NCBI RefSeq assembly: GCF_037975245.1
Contig: NC_092576.1
Span: forward strand, 35,284,611-35,348,610
Source: Apostichopus japonicus
Lineage: Eukaryota; Echinodermata; Holothuroidea; Aspidochirotida; Stichopodidae
Reading direction: 5' to 3'
DNA: 64,000 nucleotides
This document shows positions 27,250-59,520 of the stretch, in pieces. Within the stretch, counting starts at the first letter, position 1; every line of letters begins with the position of its first letter. Position numbers and translations under genes: made by a program. A model generated the notes under the pieces. The model was not told where the DNA came from and did no database searches. It worked only from the letters and a program-made list of their open reading frames with translations.

Positions 27250-29358
27250 TTTAACTTTCTCTGAATAGAATTTTTAGTGATCGCAGTTAAAAGTCGAAAC
27301 TATACACATTATGTTATGTAAAGTTCAAGCACTATACTCAATAGTCACCACTTTAATTTGTGTTAATGATTTAATTACTAAAAATAATGTTATATTGACT
27401 CAAAACAACTGTAGTCAGTGTTATTTTTAGTTATTTTCATCAAGCAACCTCCATCAATATAGAAATGGTATCTCATTTATGAGAAACGTTTTGAGAGAGA
27501 AGAATGGTGGCTGGTGGGACATGAATTTTGTCTTCACGATAAATAAGATGTAAGCATTCAAATACATAAATACATCAATCGTTTCTACCCAATCCTTCAT
27601 TTCCAAGGAATATGGACATTGAAAAAAAGATCTCATTTATTTATCTATAGTTACATTTGGAGGGAGAATCTAACGCTGAATTTAGCAACATTGATGCACA
27701 AATATACTGTAAATTTATGTTAGTGTTACGCTATAGTAACGCTCGGTACACGCTTGTACATATCTTATTAAGAGTCACTAGGTCATTGCTCACATAGGAA
27801 TACAAGTATTGGTAATTTTAACAAAAACGTGTTAATACCATTTTGATTGTTTCACGCCTTTGAATTTTAATTTTACAGTATGTATTATATAGACTTTTAA
27901 CATGTTGTAAATATGTGATCTAATTGAACTGTTTCATTCAATGAAACACCATCGCACTGTGAAATATTGGTATGGCAATTGGTATGACGATATTAGTAAT
28001 GACATTATACCATTCTTTTCTACTGCAACACACATTTTAAGTCGCAGATTTGACCACTACGAAGCTATTTCTTCGTATTTCTTAGCAGCAAATCATCAGA
28101 TGTTTTTTACTTTGGAAGAAAAGAGGTCAAACATTCATCATAAAGCACATGGATTGTAGCTGGTCTCGCAAAAGTACCGCAATGGGTGCAGATGCAATGA
28201 ATGAAACGAATTGAATACATATGTTTATCTTATGAGCACTGGAAAAATCTTGACAATGTGGAGAATTTTTTTTTTTTTTTTTTTTGTATGTATGTATCTT
28301 CAGTATGGCGTAAAGTTGCTTGTCAAATATTTTGTCTACAGAGCGGACACTGAGGTGATCTTTGTTTTAATTCTATTCAGCATGGATTGCAGCAGGAGAT
28401 GTGACCGCAACTAAGAACTTTATGGTTCTGGAACTGTTCACGACAAATCTCGCGTACTTCGGCATTATTAATTTCAGCAATCGAGACATTGTCACCGTTG
28501 GTTTAAGTTCGTGATAAAATGGTCAGAAACTATTGTTGTGAATTATTAAAATCCAACGGTGGTCAAGACTAAAAGGTCAATGAACAACATAACTCGTTTG
28601 TAATAGTAAAAATGAGACACTGAATTATTGTTGGACATCTGCAAAATAACAATTACAACAATATTAAGTATACATATATTGGTTAAGTGAAATCTTCAGT
28701 CGTTAATTCTTGGAACAAATTGTGATATTTATGTCATTAGTTGACTTTGCATAGTTTTTTTGTGTATAAATCGTGTTCAAATAACAATACTAGCCTACGC
28801 TATTCAGCGTAAACAACCTTTTTAATGATAGTGTTGTACAATTGGTATGCCAAAGTACTACCCCATTTGCATAGATGGTTGGAATGAAGCATTCAGACAA
28901 TAACATACTTGTGTTTATCCAAAACATTTAACGGACCTACGCGCAAACAGTAATTAATATCATTCCGTCCATAACATACTCTACATTACGTTTCCTACCT
29001 GTATGTTGCACTATGTTTTGTGTAATTATACCCCAATACCCGTAGCTAGTACAGTAACACATGTTACCGTGTTACGAACACAATTGCTGGACTTGTACCA
29101 ATCATTTAATGCTAGTTCATTAAATCGCGATTCTACAATGCAGTCGTATCTAGTCATTTTGTGCTATAGTTGGGTCTATGGATGTAGCCGAACATAGCCT
29201 TCCTTCATTCTCGACATGACAAATGTTTTAGGTAGTTTCATGTAACATTGGCATCACTCAAAAGAATCACGATATTATATAGTTTATGAAGACGTTAACG
29301 AAACTAAACTCAACAGATACACGCATGTAACTAGTGTTTCTTTATTGTAGCCATGTTT
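27250..29358 (+). other. Downstream flank of copy 1 (homologous to about 55,650-56,580)
   Basis: The first 900 bases match the copy 2 flank (GCTGGTG(A/G)GACATG and CACCATCGCACTGT segments). A poly(T) run lies at 28,266-28,285. No gene is recognisable. Confidence 0.55.
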
Positions 29359-30890
29359 ACGGAATGACATATGTGTCAAAAATGTCCAAAACAATATAAG
29401 CATGTCCAAAATAATATAAGCATGTCCAATTTTTTATAAACATGTCGAAACTAATATGAGTATGTCCAAAAAAATAGGAGCATGTCGAAAATAACATGAG
29501 AGTGTCGAAAACTTATATGAGCATGTCCAAAATATTAAAAGAGTGTCGAAAAATAGTACAAAAGGTTCAAATGTAACTGCCTAATTCAATTTTTTGTTGA
29601 ACATTTTGGAGTTTTAGGTTACGCCATATGTTGCAAAAAATCCAAAATAATATAAGCATGTCCAAACTAATATGAGCATGTCCAAATTTGTATAGACATG
29701 TCGAAACTATTATGAGCATGTCCAAAATAGTATGCGCATGTCCAAACACACATAAGTATGTCCAAATATAATATGAGATTGTTGAAAAATAATAAAAAAA
29801 GTCTCGAGTGTTGTGAACATAAACATTTTGGCGTTTGAAGTCACGCCATGTGTTCCAAATATCGAACTCTTATATTGGTATGTCGAAAAAAAAATCAGCT
29901 TACAATACCTTCTTTGGAATTAATCTGTATCAACTGACACAATGGTTATCATTGTGACATTATATTATGAAAACATTCTTCTGTTTTTGTGGCGCAAATA
30001 ATTCAAAATATGTAAAAATAAGACCATCACCTAACACTTTTCCTTTTCACATCCCTTCGTAATGTGAGTGGTTTTGCCCTGCCTAGAGGTGCTGAAATTA
30101 TTCATAGATTGACGCGAAGGCAAAGAAGTTCACGTGCGAAAATACGTACAACATGCACATGCTAACAACTTTCTAACAAGTACAGTAGTTATCACACATG
30201 CGTAATGGTGGCGAATTATGGGCTAGCCTACATGAACGAATTAGGACACTTGTCCAGGATTAAAGAAAGAAAGCCTAGGACAGGGGTATTCGACGTTTAA
30301 TCTTCACTCTCGCCTTTTAACTAAATTTTAAGATGGAAACGTGGAAAGAACTCGCCAGCTAAAGATTAGTGATTAAACCGCGTGGAGTGTTGGACACCAG
30401 TGGTTCTTCGTATTAAACTCACTGATAGTTACAGCACCTTGGGTCCGGTTGACCACTCGCGCTACGAAACACCTCAACTAATATTTCCTCGAAAATAAAA
30501 TCGTTCTCGTTCGAAATATCATTAAATATAAACACACTCACTAATACGGTAATGGATGAATTGTACATCGTCTTACGTTACGCTGGGTATGGTGTATTTG
30601 TTTTTAGCATACCAAAATAAAAAGTTTGAAATTTGGAACATATGGCGTAAATTCAAACGCCTTACTGTTCATTACAAAGTTGAAACTAGCAGTTACGCTA
30701 GAGACTTTTGTATTATTTTTGACACTATTATACTATTTTGGGCATGCTCATAATATTTTTTGGACATACTTACATAAGTTTCGATATGTTTATATAAATT
30801 TGGATATACTTATATTTTTTGGACATACTTATATTATTTTGGACATGCTTATATAGTTTTGGACAGTTTTTGATACATATGGCATTCCGT
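29359..30890. mobile_element. Fold-back DNA element with subterminal ATAAGCATGTCCAAA arrays
   Basis: The terminal inverted repeat ACGGAATG(A/C)CATATGT runs into arrays of a 20-25-base unit (core AAGCATGTCCAAAATAATAT). The left array is at about 29,385-29,790 and the right, inverted, at about 30,725-30,870. Further inverted pairs (ACGCCATATGTT near 29,622 and AACATATGGCGT near 30,638) suggest nesting. The paralogous site near 59,668 is empty. No transposase ORF is present. Confidence 0.82.
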
Positions 30891-32540
30891 ATATGTTCCT
30901 CTTTGTTAAATATCATTGGAAGTACGTAGATTTTCAATGCTGTTCAAAGGGCATTAACTAACCGTTTAGGTTCGTGTTTCGTTGTGCCCAGAGTGTGATA
31001 GGTCGTTCTTTCATGGTTGGCGTTGGTTATGAATCCTGATTCAGCAACTTACGTTGGATACGGTTCATTCGGTAACTATGAGTCAGTCAGCAATTTATAT
31101 GATCAATGAAGCCTAGTCTTCCTGCTTTACCCTGTTTTGCTATAGTTTACCTTTTTTATTCATTTATGACACATTTATGTATACACGTTTATATTCATCA
31201 TCTCGCCAGCAAACATACTTTCATGCAAGTCTTGTGTCATTTCACAAAGAAAAATGTTCTAGTTGATCTACCATTGCCCATTACGTTACTTATAAGTTGC
31301 CCAAACAGCAGCCAGTCATGGAGTGTATAAAGTCCCGTGCTATTTCTAGGAGTTGAAATTCTTTCTAAGAGAGTTCCCTTGCTGCACATGACTATATATA
31401 ATAAGCTAAATCAATGTGAAATCCGAGCCTACTCGAATATGATACAAGAAAGGTATAGAATATTCAAACACCGAACAGCTGAAACATTTATGTATTCCGT
31501 CAATTACCAATCTGGTGTACACAATGGGTTCCATAAAAAAATAATACGTACGTGCGATCATTTTTAATAACAAAACTATTAATCGAAGCTATGCGATTTT
31601 TATTAGAAGTATACATATCTGCTGCAATAAAATACACATTATATAAGTTACAATAAAAAGAAGAAAAATTGTACGGTTATATGTTGCTGTCCTTACAACA
31701 AACGGTAAGATAAAAGAAAAAGATGTGAAACCTTTTAAACCCACACTTGTAAGATGTTGGTTTGTACTTAAATGATGTCAATTAATAACTGTGTTTGCTA
31801 TATAACTGAGCGTTATTAAATTTGATTATTTTACATAACGATTACGATAAACTAATATAGCAGCATTAGATCGCTATTAATCATCAGAAAATCACTGGAA
31901 CTTTTCAATTGAATATTTTCAAATTATTCGAGACACTTAAGAAGAAACCTTTTCAGCCAAACCGTAACGCAAGAATCCGTATTATATACATTTAACGCAC
32001 GGGAGCGCCATGTGAAGTTCTTGGCATTACGAAATGGTCTCTAGTTGTATATTTTCTTTTTGTATTTCCGTCTACGTTTGGCACGCCTCATACCTATCAA
32101 TGGCACTGCAGTACCTTCGTTTCTGTCCAATCTCTATCTTCTGAACAACGGCTATAACTCTGATTCCGGCCATCGTGTGCCGTATATGTGGTATATTCCG
32201 TATTGATCACGTTACATTAGGTCATTCAATATCAGGTTATGTTTGAAATACAGTACTTTTCACGCCTGTTCTTTTTTTATTTGCTTGTTCTTAATTTAAC
32301 TTTCTATTTATAATCATTCCCAATGCAAAAACGTTTCCATCTGGCATTTGTTTTCAAAAATAAGGTCTTCTTGGGTAGCGTTGATAACAATTGCAATGCA
32401 GCAGTGCAACCATGTGAAAGCATTATGTTGGAAACGACTCATAGCGATTGGTATCGGAAAAACAAAAACATTATAGTGATGCAATTACACTTTTTTAATG
32501 TCGTAAACTATAATTGCTAAAATAGGTAACTTTCAAAACT
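30891..32540 (+). other. Downstream flank of unit 1 (homologous to 59,690-60,990)
   Basis: Matches unit 2 in many patches, for example GAGTCAGTCAGCAATTTATA and GACTATATATAATAAGCTAA. Short ORFs at both sites are not conserved as protein, so it is not treated as coding. Confidence 0.55.
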
Positions 32541-34053
32541 CTTAATTTTAGCGGTAGCAGTTGTTTGAGGAACTATAAATTACCTGTGAATTATTTATTT
32601 TTGCTCAAATTTAAACAATATATGTTCTAACTCATTCTTTACATTTCCCCAAAAATATCACCATTTAGCAATTATCACGAAAAAAAAACACGTTTATGGT
32701 ATGCTATGTTAACAATGGAACCGTCCCAAATGTGTATCTTTCTACTAAGATGGGAACATGCCACCGCAGTACAAGAAGAATCACCAAAATATGCAGTGTA
32801 AGCGGCAAACTACACAACGTGACTACCCGAGAATCAACTACTTTTTAGAGTCCTCTTAAGACTGCAACGAAACTCACAATTAAGGCTTACACACTTGTTT
32901 ATATTGTTTTCCAAAGTGACTGTTAACATTGTTTCAATATTGTACTTGTTTGAAGGTATTTGAAAGAAAAATATAGGCCAAGCGACAATATAAAAAAAAA
33001 AACAAGGGTATACTATTTTGACCAAAATATAGCTGCTAGCATATTATAACGAACAACACTGCTTGCCACATATGAAAATATCTTTCTGTTGCGTGTTGGG
33101 TGAGATCAATGACATATGATTTTTTTGTTCGCACATCATAGTCAAAACCATGCATCCTTTCCAATATTGATATCTTTAAATTCAATTCTATTACAACGCA
33201 TAGCATACAGGATGTTATGTGAGTATACTGTTTGCACAACACGCCATATCTATATACGTATTGTGCCAATAAAATGACAGTTCAAACAGCAAGGCAATAA
33301 TCAACGAAATGCAAGTGAAAGTGATACACAGGGGCATATCAAGAGTGACTGAACTTTCAATGTGTTTTTTTTTGTTATCGCCAAAAAGAAATCAAAACTC
33401 TTTCACTTTCAGTATAATTTAGATCGAGTAATGCAAAAGGAAAACTACATTAATAGCATATAACGCTAATTAGGCCACCAAGCATCAACTGTAATTATTA
33501 ACGGTGTGACTATCTGCCTAATGTAAGGAATACTGCATGTTTTGTTTCGACGATGGGCATAAGTTAAAGTTTGTATCACTCGGAAAATTTAAAGTAATGT
33601 CTGTTAGCAATGATTGCATAATATGAACGTACTATAATACTAAAGGATTTGTCTAATTTATTAAAATTATATGGCTTTAGAAAATAAAACAACTACATAT
33701 TACATGCTAAAGGCTGTGTAATATCTCATTTGTTAAGTACGATTTTAAGCGCAGTAATTGTCTAAGTTGACAATAACGTAGTTGCTAGATTGTTGTAGAA
33801 AGTAGAGATTAAGAAATATGCATTGTTTATTTTTAGTTTTGTTTAATATAGTCATATCGTGGACGGCTTTGTAGTTATCAGTTAGTCATTAAAGAGAGTA
33901 GTTCACTGGGTTGTGTAACATACTGCAAATGCTAATGGTTTATTTTATTTGACGCTAAGCATATGCTATACTAACACAATGTTAAAAACCACCTTGCAGT
34001 TTAGAAAGAGTTCGTTGCAAATTGACGAGGAGCACTTGTTTCAGCTATCAAAG

Positions 34054-34084
<31 letters not shown>

Positions 34085-36349
34085 CAGCAAATCACCTACT
34101 AATTCACACCCACCACAAACTATATGGGGACTTCGATGCATATATTTAGCTTGCTTATACATCAAACTTGTCACAGCTTTGTAAACGGCGGATGTGCCTA
34201 ATAATGTGATGTATCGTAATAATTTTAAGAATTGTTTGGGGTTTGATAACATAATGTTTACACTAAACACGCCAAACATGTTTTACTTTGTGGAACTTTT
34301 CACATATAAAAATTTTCCCTATGGTACCATAAACATAAATAAGACCATACGTACTAATTTTTTTCTCCATTGGTATACGGTAAAACAACTTTTAACAAAC
34401 ATTTCTTCAATGCTATCAAAAAACAACTTCAAAAAGTCTCAGACCTCCCACGACCATCGTACCTTTGTAGCGAAATACAGGCACGGATAATAGTAGTATT
34501 TTATTCCGACACCGACAAACATTACCCGTGTTTCCCTCAAACCCACACCTCGTTATAATTTTGCCCTAGAGTACCGCTAGAAGACCCGATAATGACCCAC
34601 CCACAGGATTTAGCAGGTGGGCAGCAAATGCATTCATGGATTTTGAACACGACTGAGTAAAGTTTGCTATCATATGCAGGCATACATCCATGCATGAATT
34701 AATCAGATTGCAGTGTTGTGTGTCTTTCTAAAAGGAATGGACTTTTCCGACAGTTCGCTTTTGTTTTGGTTTAGAAGTACCTTGACCAAAATGATACATA
34801 CGTCTGTTGTTCTCAAAATATATAATAACCTTAACTCGTTTGCATAACGTGCATTATTATTTAAAGTACTACAAGTGGTATTCGTATTAGAATTATTTCT
34901 ATAAGTGTTGCAATAAACATATGTAGAGAATAAAAATAATACACCAAACTCTGCGAACCTACATTTGTAGTTTTTCAGAATGAATCCTAATTGATTAGAT
35001 GAAACTTACGACGTGGTTCTTAGACCTTGTTATTCAACTTGTATTACATGTCAATGAGACAGTTCTGGATCTATGTAGCCTAACACAATATAACGCAATC
35101 ATGGTGCATACGATATTAGGCTATGGCTTACGCAAAGATTGTCTAAGGAACGACATAAAAGAATAACTCATAGGTCCCTCAGCTCTAAGACATGATGACC
35201 TCATTAGTCTCCGACTACGCAATCAGCCACTTGAGCAAAATTGTCTCGAATAGAACTGCAATGTCCCGAATACGACACTAGGTCACGATTATATTATCAA
35301 CAGTACCGTGGGCCCATTTTGAAAATGCAAACATTGAAATATCCATACAACTAGCAACGATGTATTAACGTACAAGTGAGTAGAAATGGTATTTTGAACA
35401 TTTGAATGAAAATCAATGTCAAGTATCAAGTATGTCAAGAGTGCGGGTGAGAGAACACATGTTCGATAACATCTAAGGTACAAGAACTGTATTTAACGTA
35501 CGGTTTGGAGTTGTTCATAACGTATTAATTGCACAATAAATGTTAACGCAAACAAAACAGAAGTGATGGTATCACGATATTTACATGATCTATGAAAAGT
35601 ATTGGATGCCTTAAATACAGAGATATAAGAACATGTTCCATTTGGTTTCCATGCATACTGAGGTGCAATGAAGTACTTCTTCAAACGACATAAGTCAACT
35701 CATGTTTTAAAGGTATTAACAAGTGTGCTAGTTAAGGCTGAACAATATGAGACGTTTCCTGTTTTGTTTTCATTTTTATTCGATTTCTTCAAAGCTTTTG
35801 GTTTCTTTCACTTATTCTTTCTTTATTCAATTCGACTGCTGAGTTGAGCAGGGCTGCTAACAGTCAGTTTAAACTCCAAATGATAAATACATAATATGTA
35901 TGTGTGGTACAACCTACATAGAACAAAATTTGCAATATTTTGTTAAATGTACCAACGTAACACTATTTTGCATGGTTGTCATTCAACTTTGTTTTACCAA
36001 GACTTATACTCTTCCCATTTAACATATATAGTACAGCACCTGCCTAGGAAGACGCGACAACTATAGCCCCCCTCATATAAAATGGCAGTTGCAACCTTGA
36101 TGTTCACAAAATTCACGTTCTAACGTATATACTCTAAACTGTGGTATTTTGGTGTTGGCTTATTTCAAAAGTGCTGCGTGGCTACTTAGATCTGAAATTT
36201 ACATCGTGGCATAACTGCTCATTTTTCTTTTACTTTCGCAAGTTTGAAAGGCTGGAGGAAGCTTCCTCTTTCCTTTTATCAAGAGTAGGATTGTTTCATT
36301 CATTGTTAGTTCGAAAACGAAAGGTGAATATGTCTTCCTTTTTTTGCAG
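32541..36349 (+). other. Upstream flank of LRR-TM copy 2
   Basis: Homologous in patches to 8,200-12,417. (AT)n at 34,052-34,081. The SINE seen at 8,592 is absent here. The start-codon exon and promoter of copy 2 should lie in this stretch but were not identified. Confidence 0.5.
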
Positions 36350-55605
<19,256 letters not shown>

Positions 55606-55666
55606 ACGTAGAATGTGGTCCTGCTTGCGTAAAGCTAGGAAAGAAAAGTGATTTAATTATCTCTGA

Positions 55667-55672
55667 ATAAAA
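55667..55672 (+). terminator. Poly(A) signal of copy 2
   Basis: Canonical AATAAA 62 bases after the stop codon. The same spot in copy 1 reads AATAGA. Confidence 0.55.
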
Positions 55673-58269
55673 TGATTAATGACGGTAGTTAACGGTCTTA
55701 GTTATAAACATCATTTTTTTTTTATAAAGTATGACAACTATGCTCAATAGTAACTACTTTAACTTTGTAATAATTATTTAATTACTAAACAAATTATGGA
55801 AATATTGACACAAAGACAAGTAGTCAGTGTTATTTTTAGGTAGTTTTATAAAAAAAAAAGAACTTCCGTCTATATTGAGGTGATACCTCATTCAGGAAAA
55901 ATTTTTGATGGAGAAGAATGATGGCTGGTGAGACATGTTTTTGTTTCTACGATATATAAGAAGGAATCATTTTAAATACATAAATACATCATTTGATTCT
56001 ACAATCCTCGACAAAAATGATACGGGGAGTGGGGTGTCCCATCTATTTTTGTCGAAGATTGTAGCCCCCCCCCCGAAAAAAAACAAGGATAATGAGAACA
56101 TCTCATTCCTTTATCTATACTATTTTGGAGGTAGAATCCAACGCTGAAATTAACAACAGAGTTGTACCAATATACTGTAATATTGTTTTAATGTTACGCC
56201 ATGGTAACGCTCGGATAAGTTTGTAAATATTTGTAAATATTTAATTAAAAGTCACTTGGTCATTGTGCACATAAAAATACAAGTATTGGTGATTTTAACA
56301 AAAACGTTTTTATGCTATTTTGACTGTTTCACGTTTGAGGATTTAATTTAAAAGTATATATCACATACAATTTTAACATCTTGTATATATGTGATCCAAT
56401 TGAACTTTATCATTAAATAAAATACCATCGCACTGTAAAATATTGGTATGATCATAGATGACAACATATCATTTATTTCTAGTACAACACATATTTTAAG
56501 TCCCGATTAGATCACTACGAAGATATTTCTTCCTTTTTCTTAGAAGCAAAGAATAAGATGGGTTTTTGTTTTAAAGAGAAATTTAATCAAGTTTTTTTCG
56601 TTCATTTCATAAATGTTTATTTCAAACGACCCAGTACACCACCAATGGAACTCCTATTGCCTCTTTACTTAGTATAGTATTTATCTTTGTATATGCAAGC
56701 TTCAACCCAAACCCATACTTCATACGATGTATGTCTCAAAATGAAATATTCTTCATAAAATTACAATATTGTGTAATATCTAGTACGTAGATACCTGACC
56801 ACATTACCACATTTCTGTCACAGGTAACTGGAAAATCACTAAATAAAGATATATGTATATAGAAGATGCCGATCTGATAAATGATATCGAATGCTTAATT
56901 TATAGAAACCAAGAAGCTAGCAAATAGCGTACATGCCACCGGGTGAAATAAAAAAAAATATATCATAATAATCACTTTGCATTTTGTGTCTACACAGTCA
57001 TGTGATGTAACAGACATACACTCGGTATATAAACTTGTTTCCGAAAAATGAAAGGACACTTAATACTAACTATACCATAACAGTGTGAACACAGAAGGAA
57101 TATAAGTTATTATTATTCTATATTTTGTGAGTGCGATGGTGTTAATACCCGTTACTATTTCTTCGACATTGGTTATCTTAGAGTAGATTATATGTTTTAT
57201 AGATATTGTAATTAAAAACAAAACACTTGGATGGTACGAGTTAAAAGGTATGCAATGCAATTGACATATAAATCACAGAGTAATAGACTTCTGAATGTAA
57301 ATTATGATTTGAAAATTCCAAGCTACAACTTTATTATCCAACCGTATGTCAGAGGTTAACAACTGATCAATTGTGTTACTACTGAGGCTGCTATGATGTA
57401 TAATTAACACTGCATTTTGTTTTCTTGTAATGGCTAATATATTTGGCTTGGAGAGCACCACAGACTACTATGTACCCTTTCTTTTACTATCCCTTTCAAA
57501 GAATCAGGAAATGTCCATTGCAGCAATCAAATGCTATCGCTAGATTGGGTTAACATGTGCCGAGCACAAAAAAGGGGACATACATTCTACCTAGACCAAA
57601 TTCACAAACGTACTCCGTATCTTTTTTCCATGGCAATAATAACCCCCAGATTACCTGCTAATATGGCATCGGTCTTGTTACGATAAGCTAAAGACTTGTG
57701 GCTTTAAAATGTGTGTTTACATGCACTATTTATGAATGTACCATTTTAGAGCCCCTTAACAGATCATTCGAGAGATTGTTATGTTGAACACCAACAACTT
57801 TCACTTGCGAGCTACAATTACAATGGGTATTTCAAGTCTCAATGTGTTTTTGCCAAATTTAAGCTTTGACCTTTACAGCCTATTGCCCTAAAAGCTAAGT
57901 TAAAATGACACCGTTGAATGTAAATTTTATATTATATTCTTTATTTGTATTGAGCTATCTGACGTTAAACATTTTGAGCTGAACAAAATTCGCCATGTTT
58001 TTTAACGTGTCTGTAGTTCTTACAAACATCAATCAACATTTACAAGCCCTGCCCACGGATCATGCGCAAATCAAACCTCTCTGTCTGCATGACCGTTAGG
58101 TATAGAAATTACTTTCACTTTCGTTGCTAGCCTGTGCCAGGTCTTTTGAAGTGTATATTTCTTTCGGTCTTACTGATGTAGCTTGCGTAATTGTGTCATT
58201 TCCTACCATTGGAATGAATAAACATGTGTCTTCCGTGTAATTGGGTAAAAAAGTGGACGATACGAGTAT

Positions 58270-58272
<3 letters not shown>
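55673..58272. other. Downstream flank of copy 2 without recognisable gene
   Basis: The first 900 bases match the copy 1 flank. A C-run and A-run lie at 56,066-56,083. From about 56,650 to 58,270 I see no match, repeat family or coding signal. Confidence 0.5.
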
Positions 58273-58351
<79 letters not shown>

Positions 58352-59520
58352 TTATATATTTATTTATATATAATATAAAGAAAAACCACGTTTTCTCCAA
58401 AAGAAAATATTATTAGAGAAAACCAGAGAAATAAGATATGACTCATCATTGACAAATAAGGAGTAAGTTTTAGAAAATATATTGGAATTTTTGGTCCTCC
58501 TGGGACCTTCGTCAGCAATACTTGGCAGTCGAATGAAAAGTACAACATGTAACACAATGAAAGTTTGGCGCTAGATAAGTCTAAGTTGCAATGATGGAAT
58601 GACAACCAAATAAACCATGACTATACAGGAAGCGGATTAAGGGGCAAAGAACGGATTACATATGTTTGTAGAACTGATAGTTGTTAAGGGTTCCCAAGTC
58701 TTTGTTGAGGCCGGTGATGTGAGACTTAATACGAAAGATCCAATGGATTTCCTTACGTTTACGTTCAGTAGTTTAATTGTTCGAGGCAATAAAAATACAT
58801 TTTAGGTGTTTTAGAGAATGACTATGAAGATTGAAATCTTCGGAAACTGGGAATCCTGCAAAAGTATCACGAATAGATTAGATTTTTTGTGATTATTAAA
58901 ACGTAAGCGGTACCGGGAGCCTGTTTAACCTGCATAATTGCCCTCTTTGCAAAGTACACAATAGAAATTGTAAATAACATTAATAGGATCACAAGAGAGG
59001 AAGGGGGTCTAAGACTAAAGTCAGTATTGGGAATCTTGACCACGGTGCCTCTGGTAATATGGGGGCATATTTGGCATCTATGTTAACCGCAAGGAAAATT
59101 GCCTGCAGAGGTGGAAACTGAGTGGGGGAGTCTTGAGGAAGTGAGAAGAAATTTAAGGTTGGGGGGTTGACGAAATGCTAGCATGGGGGTACCTTAAACG
59201 ATTCTCCTACAGACTGATCGTCTTGGAATACAGCAAATTCCTGTTTGATGGAGCGAATGAAGGATTTTATGAGGGGTTGTAACTGGTAACAAACGGATTT
59301 CGTGTGTTGGGACTTTTAGACTTGTATTTTAATCAGTACTAGAGCACGTAGCAACCAAGATAGTAGAACTTACACCTACGCATCCATCGTTGGGTACGTT
59401 CTATACTTTACCTAAAGTCCACAAACTACCTAAATTAAAAGCAGAGCCTCAACAAGCACTACCCGGAGTGACCCCTTCTGACCCTGAGAATACCCAACGT
59501 TCTGACATTTGAAATTAAAC
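58273..59520 (-). mobile_element. Decayed Penelope-like retroelement, partly inverted
   Basis: On the minus strand from about 59,345 down to 58,656 runs a broken coding stretch: HRCQICPHITRGTVVKIPNT, then CVLCKEGNYAG, a stop, TGSRYRLRFNNHKKSN (GIY-YIG nuclease pattern), another stop, and RKRKEIHWIFRIKSHITGLN. This order (connector, GIY-YIG, E.HWI...GLN end) is typical of Penelope-like elements. At about 59,370-59,470 on the plus strand an RT-like motif (FYTLPKVHK) lies in opposite orientation. A hammerhead-like remnant (58,491-58,515) and an (AT)n array (58,273-58,366) form the 3' end. Several stops mean it is inactive. Confidence 0.8.
58491..58515 (-). ncRNA. Degenerate hammerhead ribozyme of the Penelope-like element
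   Basis: Minus strand reads CTGACGA, then a GGTCC/GGACC stem around CAGGA, then AAAAA in place of GAAA. There is no clear NUH cleavage triplet. The position after the GIY-YIG end fits the terminal repeat of Penelope-like elements. Probably not active. Confidence 0.55.
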
